Positions 13,688 through 21,427 of a stretch of 64,000 nt of DNA are shown piece by piece (positions within the stretch are counted from its first letter, which is position 1; every line of letters starts with the position of its first letter). Where the stretch lies: NCBI GenBank assembly GCA_021777565.1, contig JAJYDJ010000005.1, positions 41,912 to 105,911 of the forward strand, in the 5' to 3' direction. The stretch is from a bacterium. Lineage in GTDB: Bacteria > Patescibacteria > Microgenomatia > Levybacterales > UBA12049. A program made the translations under genes and the position numbers. Below the pieces are notes generated by a model. That model did not search any database. It saw only the letters and a list, made by a program, of their open reading frames with translations, and had not been told where the DNA came from.

Positions 13688-16621
13688 TTAGGTGAGACGC
13701 GCTACCGAGACCACATCACCTTTGGTGAGCACCTCAACATTTGCACTTTTCTTGATATATGCTTCATATTGTTCTGGCCATTCTGGCAACGTAACCTGTA
13801 CTTTTTCTGATACACTCGTGCCAAGTTTTTTTCTTTCATCTTGAATTTGGCGGATGAGTTCACGCGCTTGACCTTCAGCCATAAGCTCTGGGGTCAGTGT
13901 GGTATCAAGTACGCCTGATAACTCACCTTCACCAGTTTCAAAAACGACAGATTTCACATTGAGCTCATCTTTCATAAGCTGCAACAGCCCTTCATCAGTG
14001 ATCGCTGATGTTGCATGCTGCACCGTGAACTTTGCGAGTGGCTGTCTCACCTTGAGTTGCTGCTCCTTGCGAAGGGATAATCCAATCTCAACCACACGGC
14101 GAACGATCTTCATGTCCTCAAGTAATGCAGTGTCAATCTCTCCTGCCACTGGCCAGTTAGCCAAATGAACCGACTCTTCACCAGTAAGATTGGTATAAAT
14201 CTCATCTGATAAAAATGGGGTAAATGGCGCCATCAACTTCATTAAAGTGACGAGCACGAAATGAAGTGTTTGGTAGCAGGCTTTCTTGTCATCACTGTCC
14301 TCAACGGTTGGGCCGATACGATCACGAGAGCGTCTGACATACCAGAGAGAAAGATCGTTCACAAAACTGTCGATAGAAAGAGACGCTTTCTGTGCACTTG
14401 CACTCTCTAGACCCTCGGTTGCGATACGGATCGTCTCATTCAGGCGGGCAAGGATCCATTGATCAAGGACATTCTGGCTCTCCACTTTGGCCTCAGTTGG
14501 AGTCCAATTATCACCATTGGCATTTAAAACAAAGAAGTTATAGATATTCCAGAGCATCAGGTGGAATTGACGTCGTACTTCATCGCCACGATGCGCTCCA
14601 AAACGTAGATTTTGCTCTACATCAGCGGTCGCATACATCCAGCGCATCACGTCAGCACCAATGGCATCGGCAGCTTCATTAAATTCAATTGAGTTGCCCC
14701 ATGACTTATGCATCGGACGACCATCTTCACCCACGACTGAGGCGTATCCAAGAATTTTTTTGAAAGGATTACGTTTTTCAAGGGCGGTAGACATAGCGAT
14801 AAGCGCATAGAACCAGTTCTTGAACTGCCCTGGGAAAGACTCAGTAATGAAATCTGCAGGATACCACTGACTCCAGTACTTTTTGTCTGTCGTATAACTA
14901 AGCTTGCCTGTTTCTGGATTTAGTAGGGTAGAGAAGGGGACAATACCAGCATCAAGCCATGGGTTACCGACGTCATCAGTTCGTGTCATGACTCCCCCAC
15001 ACTCACAGGAAATTTTTACCATATCAATATATGGCTTATGTGGTGAATGACCATCAAAAGATTCCCATCCTTCTACCGCTTTTTCTTGTAACTCCTCTTT
15101 ACTGCCGATCACAGTAAACTTTCCACACTTTTCACAGGTATAAATTGGCAATGCCAGACCCCAATAGCGATTTTTCTTGGAAATAAGCCAATCGTGCATA
15201 TTGGTAAGCCAGTCCAGTTCTCGATCAAGAGCAAAAGATGGATTCCAATCAATCATCTTGGCACTATCAATCATTTGTTCACGGAAGGTCTTTGTGCCAT
15301 CCTTCTCAACAATATCCATGCCTATATACCACTCTTCTGCCACTTTCCAGACAAGCTCAGTCTTACAACGCCAGCAGCAAGGATAACGATGTTTGTAGGG
15401 TTCGATTGAGAAAATCCAGTTCTCCCCTTTTTCTTCTTTTGCTTTGAGTGCATCAAAAATAATCTCAGGATGTTTTTTAGCATTTTGGCCGGTAAAATCG
15501 TCCAATCCCTCCAGATATGAGGCATCATCAGCGATAATTGGGATCATTGGAAGTCCCAATTTCTTACCTAATTTAAAATCTTCAGTTCCTGCAGAGACGG
15601 CAGTGTGTACCAACCCTGTACCTTCTGTCGTTGAGATTGGCATGATGAGATTATCTGTTGGGACAACATGATGAAAAGTGTCAAGATTATTCTTGGCAAC
15701 GTCTGCGACAACCGGAAGGCTGTCAAAGGGACCGGTATAGGTAAGTCCCACGAGCTCACTCCCCTTGACTGTTTTGATGACTTTAACATCTGACTTAAAG
15801 ACTGGCTCAACTCTCTCTTTGACAATCCAATATCTGTCCCCTGTTGATCCTTCAACCAGTGCATAATCTAAATCTTTATCCACTGCCACGGCGATATTGG
15901 CTGGGATGGTCCAAGGCGTTGTTGTCCAGACCAAAAGATATTCTTTTTCTCGCCCAACAATTGGAAATTCAATAAAAATTGAGTCATGCACCAGCTCTTT
16001 ATAATCCTCGGTAAGCATTTCGTGCTGAGAAATTGCTGTCTGACAACGAGGACACCAAGGGACACTTTCATTCCCTTTATACATCCAGCCTTTCTCAAAG
16101 ACGACTTTCAAGAAATACCAAATCATGTAGTTATTTTCATCAGACATGGTGAAGTATGAATGGTCCCAATTCATGAAGTTCCCCAGACGCTTGGTTTGAT
16201 CAGTCTGAATGCCACTGTATTTGCGTACTCGCTCTTTACACATCTCCACAAATTTTGCGATCGATGCGACGGTATCTCCTGGGACAAGATTTTCGATATC
16301 TTGTTTATTTTTTATTCCAAGTTCTTTTTCTACTTCTACTTCTACCCACAGACCTTGGCAATCAAACCCATTTTGGAAGCGCTCTTTATACCCACGCATG
16401 TTCCAAAAACGCTGCCACAAATCTTTATACGTTCTTCCCCAGGCATGATGCACACCCATAGGATTATTTGCCGTGATTGGCCCATCGATAAAGGAAAATC
16501 TCTTTTCAGAAGCGTCGTTGCGATGAAGATATTTTTCCACAATTCCGTCAGTATACCAATGAGCAAGAAGAGCTCTTTCCATTTCAGGGAAATTTACACG
16601 GGGATCAACATTCTTAAACAT
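13688..16621 (-). CDS. ileS: Isoleucyl-tRNA synthetase
   Basis: 977 residues, class Ia synthetase. Start at ATG 16621 (MFKNVDPRVNFPEMERALLAHW fits the family N terminus; the longer frame begins upstream of the promoter's -10). The HIGH-equivalent is HHAWG (58-62) and the KMSKS-equivalent is MHKSWGN (about 637-643), both altered from consensus. The editing domain shows TTTPWTIPANIAVAVD; two CxxC-type zinc pairs appear (CPRC, CWRC/CEKC). The anticodon-binding domain follows (WYVRRSRDRIG). The mRNA appears leaderless, so there is no T-box here, unlike glyS. Confidence 0.95.
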   Translation of the reverse strand: MFKNVDPRVNFPEMERALLAHWYTDGIVEKYLHRNDASEKRFSFIDGPITANNPMGVHHAWGRTYKDLWQRFWNMRGYKERFQNGFDCQGLWVEVEVEKELGIKNKQDIENLVPGDTVASIAKFVEMCKERVRKYSGIQTDQTKRLGNFMNWDHSYFTMSDENNYMIWYFLKVVFEKGWMYKGNESVPWCPRCQTAISQHEMLTEDYKELVHDSIFIEFPIVGREKEYLLVWTTTPWTIPANIAVAVDKDLDYALVEGSTGDRYWIVKERVEPVFKSDVKVIKTVKGSELVGLTYTGPFDSLPVVADVAKNNLDTFHHVVPTDNLIMPISTTEGTGLVHTAVSAGTEDFKLGKKLGLPMIPIIADDASYLEGLDDFTGQNAKKHPEIIFDALKAKEEKGENWIFSIEPYKHRYPCCWRCKTELVWKVAEEWYIGMDIVEKDGTKTFREQMIDSAKMIDWNPSFALDRELDWLTNMHDWLISKKNRYWGLALPIYTCEKCGKFTVIGSKEELQEKAVEGWESFDGHSPHKPYIDMVKISCECGGVMTRTDDVGNPWLDAGIVPFSTLLNPETGKLSYTTDKKYWSQWYPADFITESFPGQFKNWFYALIAMSTALEKRNPFKKILGYASVVGEDGRPMHKSWGNSIEFNEAADAIGADVMRWMYATADVEQNLRFGAHRGDEVRRQFHLMLWNIYNFFVLNANGDNWTPTEAKVESQNVLDQWILARLNETIRIATEGLESASAQKASLSIDSFVNDLSLWYVRRSRDRIGPTVEDSDDKKACYQTLHFVLVTLMKLMAPFTPFLSDEIYTNLTGEESVHLANWPVAGEIDTALLEDMKIVRRVVEIGLSLRKEQQLKVRQPLAKFTVQHATSAITDEGLLQLMKDELNVKSVVFETGEGELSGVLDTTLTPELMAEGQARELIRQIQDERKKLGTSVSEKVQVTLPEWPEQYEAYIKKSANVEVLTKGDVVSVARLT

Positions 16622-16627
16622 GCTGTT

Positions 16628-16656
16628 ATTGTAACGTAATTTGTCTTCAGGCACAA
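16628..16656 (-). promoter_or_regulatory. Promoter of ileS
   Basis: On the minus strand: TTGTGC, 17-base spacer, TACAAT, then exactly six bases to the ATG at 16621. Confidence 0.55.
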
Positions 16657-16672
16657 GAATATTCAGGAGAGA

Positions 16673-17842
16673 TTAGAATGAAATAGACTCTAAGATTTTT
16701 GTCCAAGCTGCCTGCTGGGTAGAGACAACTGTCCCGTCCTCCGCAGACACATAAACAGTTTTCGCAAATCCCATAGGGATGAGTCCAAGGATTCTTTTCT
16801 CTGCGATTCCGCTTACAGCAAAGACCGCTTGATTATTCAGTTGCGTAATCTGGGTTGATTGCAGAATTGCGCCATCACTTGCTGTTGAAGAGACAGTTGT
16901 CACTAGATTATCTTTGAGTACTTTTGCGATCGCTTCAGCAGGAAGAATAGTAAGCGTCTTGTCACCCGTAGACGTTGTTACGATTACCTTTTTTGTAGCT
17001 ACATCAACTGAGACAGGAAGCTCTGATTGGGCTTGGATAGATCCTTGTTGAATTGCCACACCACTCCCCGCTTTGCTACTCGTTAATGAAATACCCGTGC
17101 TCCCCAATGACTTGTTTAACGACTCTAATGCATTTTGCTGGAGCTGTACTTCCGTACCATCAGTCTTTTTGACATGCACTGCTATGGATCCATCATCTTC
17201 TCGCTTAATCTGTACTTGACCAGTTGGGGTCTGGAGATTTAGCTCTGCTTTACTCCCTTCTGTCTGGACTTCTACCTTACTCTGTTGTTTTGGAGCTTCA
17301 GTTGGTTCAGGAGCACTCGTTGGCTCAGGAGTATTGTCACTACTCCCTGACTTTGACTGTTGTAACTGAGTAAATGTAAAATTTGTGTTACCCCACTTAG
17401 AATTAAATTCCTGACAAGACTGGAAATCAGTCGTAAAGTGCTTTTGATCTGGCCCAACACAATCAACAAGGGTACTGTCTTCTGGTTTCTGCCCACTCCC
17501 TGCTTGTTGAGGTTGACTTTGCTGGCCACCATCACTGGATCCAGTGGTGGCTGGGCTAGATTCTGGCTGACTTGAGGATGAAGGCTGTGAACTTTGTTGC
17601 TGATCTTGCTGTTGAGGTTGTTGTTGCTGCTGATCACCTGTATCTTGAGTGTCTTGAGTATCAGCTGCGAGAACAGCTTCCGTGCCAACCACCCGGAACT
17701 TATCCGCTGCTTTCACAGATACTATGGTGACAAGCAGAAGTACACTTACACTAACAATACCAATCATATATGTATACTTATTTTGGGATTTTTTTATTTT
17801 ATGAGTATGCAGTTTTGGACTAGATTTGTGGGTTTTTCTCAT
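16673..17842 (-). CDS. Exported Gln/Ser-rich protein with C-terminal beta domain
   Basis: 389 residues. Basic start (MRKTHKSSPKLHTHKIKK), a membrane helix near 27-46, then a long low-complexity stretch (about 60-190) dominated by Q, S, P, G, including runs such as QQQQPQQQDQQQSS. A Cys pair flanks a short island (VDCVGPDQ...QSCQEF). After residue 200 comes a repetitive, strand-rich domain with many Val/Thr/Gln. The last 50 residues (GFAKTVYVSAEDGTVVS) resemble a PepSY-like ending, but I would not assign it. Located between ileS and ftsZ, with its own promoter. Probably a surface or wall-spanning stalk. Confidence 0.75.
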   Translation of the reverse strand: MRKTHKSSPKLHTHKIKKSQNKYTYMIGIVSVSVLLLVTIVSVKAADKFRVVGTEAVLAADTQDTQDTGDQQQQQPQQQDQQQSSQPSSSSQPESSPATTGSSDGGQQSQPQQAGSGQKPEDSTLVDCVGPDQKHFTTDFQSCQEFNSKWGNTNFTFTQLQQSKSGSSDNTPEPTSAPEPTEAPKQQSKVEVQTEGSKAELNLQTPTGQVQIKREDDGSIAVHVKKTDGTEVQLQQNALESLNKSLGSTGISLTSSKAGSGVAIQQGSIQAQSELPVSVDVATKKVIVTTSTGDKTLTILPAEAIAKVLKDNLVTTVSSTASDGAILQSTQITQLNNQAVFAVSGIAEKRILGLIPMGFAKTVYVSAEDGTVVSTQQAAWTKILESISF

Positions 17843-17851
17843 CTCTTTTTC

Positions 17852-17882
17852 AGTATACCAAGTGACAGAGACGGCTTGTCAA
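17852..17882 (-). promoter_or_regulatory. Promoter of the Gln-rich gene
   Basis: On the minus strand: perfect TTGACA, 19-base spacer ending TGG (extended -10), TATACT, 9 bases to the ATG. It lies just after the ftsZ stop. Confidence 0.45.
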
Positions 17883-17889
17883 GAAGCGA

Positions 17890-19059
17890 CTAGTTCCTAT
17901 TACGAAGGAATGCGGGGATATCAAATACTGACTCATCTGTTGGTTCTTCCTCATTCTCTGTCTGGTCTTGCACTGGCGTTTGTGACTGTGGTTGTGGTTG
18001 AGGTGTGATAATCGTCGTCTGAGGTTTTAACGGCTGTTGAATATTGTTCACAATCGTCGTGGTACGAGGTTGAGGCATGATGTATTGTTGTAGACGTGCT
18101 CGATTGGTATCAAATCCAGTCGCGATAACGGTAATCTTGATCTGTCCCTCAAGTCTTTCATCAATCGTAGTACCAAAAATAATGTTGGCATCAGGATCAG
18201 CAGCCTGTGCGATGATACGAGAGGCAGCGTCAACTTCACTCATGGAAAGATCCATACCACCAGTGATGTTATAGAGAACTCCACGTGCTCCCTCCATAGA
18301 GATTTCCAGAAGTGGAGATGCCACAGCGGCCTGTGCAGCAATTTGTGCACGATCTGGTCCACTCCCCGCTCCAATTCCCATTAATGCAGAACCAGCGTTG
18401 GTCATAATAGAGCGTACATCAGCAAAGTCGATATTGATAAGCCCAGGTCTGGTAATAAGATCAGAGATACCTTGTACACCTTGAGAGAGTACTGAGTTAG
18501 CAATTCTGAAGGCATCTTTTAGAGACGTTTTCTTGTCTACCACATCTAAAATACGTTGATTTGGAATAACGATGAGTGTATCAACTTTATCTTTGAGTTT
18601 TTCAATTCCATCTTCAGCATTCACGGCTCGCCGTGCACCTTCAAACGTAAATGGTTTAGTCACGACAGAGATGGTCAGTGCACCAACTTCTTTTGCAATT
18701 CGTGCTACAACTGGTGCGGCACCCGTTCCAGTACCACCACCCATACCGGCAGCGATAAAGACCATATCACTTCCAGAGAGGGCATCACGAATCTTTTCGA
18801 CGGATTCTTCTGCTGCTTCTTCACCTGTCTGAGGGATACCACCACTTCCCAGTCCATTGGTAAGTTTTTCGCCGATTTGAAGCTTAGTTGCAGAAGGTTG
18901 CGCGTTGAGAAGTGCCTGGGCATCGGTATTAATGACTATAAAATCAACACCTTGAATATCACTTTCGGTGATCATGTCGTTGATAGCATTGCCACCACCG
19001 CCACCGACACCAACAACTCGAATCTTCGCGAAGTTTGAATTTTGGGGCTTTACGAACAT
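17890..19059 (-). CDS. ftsZ: Cell division GTPase FtsZ
   Basis: 389 residues. Tubulin-like GTPase: GVGGGGGNAIN (17-27), GTP signature GMGGGTGTGAAPV (105-117), T7 synergy loop NIDFADV (209-215). A Pro/Gln-rich linker (about 330-375) leads to the C-terminal peptide FDIPAFLRNRN, which binds FtsA. The gene stands alone, about 12 kb from ftsA on the opposite strand and separate from mraZ, so the usual ftsA-ftsZ coupling is lost. Its promoter predicts a leaderless mRNA. Confidence 0.97.
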   Translation of the reverse strand: MFVKPQNSNFAKIRVVGVGGGGGNAINDMITESDIQGVDFIVINTDAQALLNAQPSATKLQIGEKLTNGLGSGGIPQTGEEAAEESVEKIRDALSGSDMVFIAAGMGGGTGTGAAPVVARIAKEVGALTISVVTKPFTFEGARRAVNAEDGIEKLKDKVDTLIVIPNQRILDVVDKKTSLKDAFRIANSVLSQGVQGISDLITRPGLINIDFADVRSIMTNAGSALMGIGAGSGPDRAQIAAQAAVASPLLEISMEGARGVLYNITGGMDLSMSEVDAASRIIAQAADPDANIIFGTTIDERLEGQIKITVIATGFDTNRARLQQYIMPQPRTTTIVNNIQQPLKPQTTIITPQPQPQSQTPVQDQTENEEEPTDESVFDIPAFLRNRN

Positions 19060-19065
19060 AGCACC

Positions 19066-19094
19066 ATACTAGCAATGTCGAATATTTTTTGCAA
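19066..19094 (-). promoter_or_regulatory. Promoter of ftsZ
   Basis: On the minus strand: TTGCAA, 17-base spacer ending TGC, TAGTAT (extended -10), then exactly six bases to the ATG at 19059. Confidence 0.55.
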
Positions 19095-19113
19095 GAGCAC
19101 AAATTAGGACAAG

Positions 19114-19599
19114 TTATTCCTGAGGGCCTGAATGTTCAATATATTCAATAGGACCAACCGAGTCTAAAATCTTTTTATTACTTGCAGTAATCGATTGGGT
19201 TAATTCTCCATTCTTTTTATTTATTTCATCACTAATCAAATAGGTATCCTGAAGGTACTTATCAATTCGCATGGCAAGCGCTTTCATAAAGAGTAACTTC
19301 TCTAGAGAAACAACAAAATAGGTATCCTCTTCAACTGCTCCTTCTCTGTAAAAATCATAGCCATGATATCGAATCGTTTTCCATATTTCAAAATTTTCCG
19401 GACAGACACCAAAATCTCCCCAGATATCTTTCACGCGAGTTGGGTACAACTTGATCAGTGCTGTTAAGTCTTCTTCTGTAACAATAAGGTCAATATCATC
19501 CCCTGCCTTACGCAGTCCATAATATTCCATAGCACGCCCTCCCACCAAGATTGGCTTACTTTTGAAAGAATACGATAATTTTTCTAATTGGATATCCAT
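19114..19599 (-). CDS. Small nucleotidyltransferase-fold protein
   Basis: 161 residues. The start has the Pol-beta/MNT nucleotidyltransferase pattern: ILVGGRAMEYYGL (17-29) followed by DDIDLIVTEEDL, i.e. G-G...DxD. The middle resembles AbiEii-like or DUF6036-like nucleotidyltransferases (YFVVSLEKLLFMKALAMR, the E..L..K..A.R helix). In that group, members are antitoxins/toxins or housekeeping nucleotidyltransferases. No partner gene of toxin-antitoxin type is adjacent, and it stands alone on its transcript, so a specific role cannot be claimed. Confidence 0.7.
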   Translation of the reverse strand: MDIQLEKLSYSFKSKPILVGGRAMEYYGLRKAGDDIDLIVTEEDLTALIKLYPTRVKDIWGDFGVCPENFEIWKTIRYHGYDFYREGAVEEDTYFVVSLEKLLFMKALAMRIDKYLQDTYLISDEINKKNGELTQSITASNKKILDSVGPIEYIEHSGPQE

Positions 19600-19615
19600 C
19601 TGTCATAATTATAGT
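19588..19615 (+). promoter_or_regulatory. Promoter of the DUF192 gene
   Basis: TTGGAT, 16-base spacer, TATAGT, then exactly six bases to the ATG at 19622. Its -10 overlaps the -10 of the opposite promoter. Confidence 0.45.
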
Positions 19616-19636
19616 GATTTTATGAAAAATATTCAC
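19608..19636 (-). promoter_or_regulatory. Promoter of the nucleotidyltransferase-fold gene
   Basis: On the minus strand: GTGAAT, 17-base spacer, perfect TATAAT, 8 bases before the ATG at 19599. The -35 lies inside the DUF192 coding sequence. Confidence 0.45.
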
Positions 19637-19915
19637 CAAGTATCACGCATGCAAGGTGTCATAGGGCTTATTGGGAAGAAAGAACCTGAATCCATATATC
19701 TGCAGACACGGTGGGGCATCCATACGTTCTTTATGCGATTTCCTATCGATGTCGTTATTCTTGACGATGAGTATCATATCGCAGCCATGAAAGAACACCT
19801 TGTCCCCTGGAGAATTTTTATATGGAACCCACGATATCGACACGTGGTGGAATTACCAGATAAAACAATTAAAGCAAACAAATGGACTATCGGAGATACT
19901 ATTACACTTCACTAA
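19622..19915 (+). CDS. DUF192 family protein
   Basis: 97 residues. The DUF192 core is visible: GIHTFFMRFPIDVVILDD (about 38-55), which corresponds to the WMKNT.IPLDI block, and RHVVELPDKTIKANKWTIGD (about 73-92), matching the ELPAG...GI..GD block. Bacterial members are small, often exported; this copy has no signal peptide from the ATG at 19622. A longer frame from 19562 overlaps the divergent gene and crosses its promoter, so it is rejected. Function is unknown in the family. It converges with the ABC-F gene, overlapping by 14 bases. Confidence 0.85.
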   Translation: MKNIHQVSRMQGVIGLIGKKEPESIYLQTRWGIHTFFMRFPIDVVILDDEYHIAAMKEHLVPWRIFIWNPRYRHVVELPDKTIKANKWTIGDTITLH

Positions 19916-21383
19916 CACGATCCAGAAGTTCTGGGACAAAATCAATAAATTTATTTTCTGGCAGCAAAAGTGCTTTGTCAGGAGTAAGCTCTCTGACAAA
20001 ATCTTCTGTGTGACTGACCATAAGAATACTACCGGTATACTTTTTCAGTGCTTCCAAAATAATGCGCTGAGACAGAACATCAAGATACGTCGTTGGTTCA
20101 TCAAGAATCAGCACGTTATAGTCCTCCAGAAGGAGAAGCGCCATCGCAAGTCTCGTTTTCTCTCCACCTGAAAGAGACTCAACTTTTTGATACACTTTAT
20201 TTCCAGCGAAAAGAAATCCTGCAAGAAAACTTCTAATTTTTTCTTCTCGCATGGCATGATGCTCCTCGACTGTTTCAATAAGTGTTTTATTTAAGTCAAA
20301 TGTTTCAAATTCTTGTGAATAGTACCCAATTTTTATTTTTGGATCATATAACACTTCTCCTTCATCTGGTGAAAGTCGTCCAACCACAATCTTTAAGAGC
20401 GTACTCTTTCCAGCACCGTTGTACCCAATAAGAGCAATTCTCTGGCCTCGAAAAAGTGGGAAGGTGACATCTGATAACACAGTGTTATCTCCATAGGATT
20501 TCCCAATGCCAACTACTTTTAACGGCATTTCACCTATCCAGAGTGGTTCGGGGAGTGTATAGCTAAATCGCTTTAACTCTTGTGGCATGTCTGGCAAGTT
20601 CGCTTTCAGCTTTTCAATACGTCTTTTCAGAACTGTTCTTTGTCTGACTCCTTTTTTGGAGGTAAATCGTTGCATGCGCACGAGTCCCCGCTCCATATGT
20701 TTGATGTGTTTTTGCTCATTGATAATTTCCCGTTTTAGTTGATCATCATGTTCTTTTTTAAGACGAATATAGGTACTATATGTTCCTTTATACTCCTCAA
20801 TTTTGTGCGTTGTTGGATTGATCGCCAATACTTTATCGATAAAATGATCCATCAGATACAAATCATGTGAGACCAACAACAGTGTTTTTGGATAGGTACT
20901 GAGAAAATCCATAACCCACTGTTTACCAGCGACATCCATAAAATTGGTTGGCTCATCAAGGAGCAGGACATCTGGTTCTTCAATCAATGCACGCGCAAGC
21001 GCAAGTTTGGTTTTTTGTCCACCACTTAAAGAGGATGGTTTTTGGTTAAGGTCAAGATGCTCCATTTCCAGTCCATGCAAAAACATCTGAAGTTCATATA
21101 TTTCTTTTTTCTGCATAGGATCTACATATTCACGAACCGTATGACTCGCATCAAGAATAGGATCATGCTTAACTTCCTGTGGAACTAGGACGACTTTACC
21201 AGAATGAATAATTTCTCCTTCTCGTGGCTGTTCTTCTCCAAGAATAAGTTTAAAAAGAGTGGATTTACCTGCACCATTTGGTCCTACTAAACCTGCTTTA
21301 ATATTTGATCCCACAGTAAAACGTGCCCCATCAAAGATAGGCTTATCACTATAGCTATAAACAATTCCTTTTGCTTGGATCAT
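19902..21383 (-). CDS. ABC-F family ATPase (ribosome-associated)
   Basis: 493 residues from ATG 21383; the TTG at 21413 would place the start upstream of the promoter. Two ABC domains without membrane segments: Walker A GPNGAGKSTL and GYNGAGKSTL, signatures LSGGQKTKLALARAL and LSGGEKTRLAMALLL, Walker B VLLLDEPTNFMD and VLILDEPTTYLD. Between them is a charged linker (about 225-275, many K/R/E) typical of the ABC-F P-site tRNA interaction motif. ABC-F proteins act on stalled or initiating ribosomes; some give antibiotic resistance. The subgroup cannot be fixed by eye. Confidence 0.93.
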   Translation of the reverse strand: MIQAKGIVYSYSDKPIFDGARFTVGSNIKAGLVGPNGAGKSTLFKLILGEEQPREGEIIHSGKVVLVPQEVKHDPILDASHTVREYVDPMQKKEIYELQMFLHGLEMEHLDLNQKPSSLSGGQKTKLALARALIEEPDVLLLDEPTNFMDVAGKQWVMDFLSTYPKTLLLVSHDLYLMDHFIDKVLAINPTTHKIEEYKGTYSTYIRLKKEHDDQLKREIINEQKHIKHMERGLVRMQRFTSKKGVRQRTVLKRRIEKLKANLPDMPQELKRFSYTLPEPLWIGEMPLKVVGIGKSYGDNTVLSDVTFPLFRGQRIALIGYNGAGKSTLLKIVVGRLSPDEGEVLYDPKIKIGYYSQEFETFDLNKTLIETVEEHHAMREEKIRSFLAGFLFAGNKVYQKVESLSGGEKTRLAMALLLLEDYNVLILDEPTTYLDVLSQRIILEALKKYTGSILMVSHTEDFVRELTPDKALLLPENKFIDFVPELLDRVSEV

Positions 21384-21392
21384 GTATTTTCG

Positions 21393-21421
21393 ATTATCCC
21401 TTACTGAAGGCAAAATTGCAA
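21393..21421 (-). promoter_or_regulatory. Promoter of the ABC-F gene
   Basis: On the minus strand: TTGCAA, 17-base spacer, GATAAT, 9 bases before the ATG at 21383. It lies between the PBP gene stop and the ABC-F start. Confidence 0.5.
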
Positions 21422-21427
21422 AAATGT

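Noticed and set aside
16160..16639. Long plus-strand frame opposite ileS (159 codons)
   Set aside because: It is antisense to the well-supported N-terminal part of IleRS, with no promoter, ribosome site or recognisable product.
19114..19915. Nucleotidyltransferase gene plus neighbour as a toxin-antitoxin pair
   Set aside because: The neighbour is a divergently transcribed DUF192 protein, not a HEPN or AbiEii partner, and no second small gene shares the transcript.
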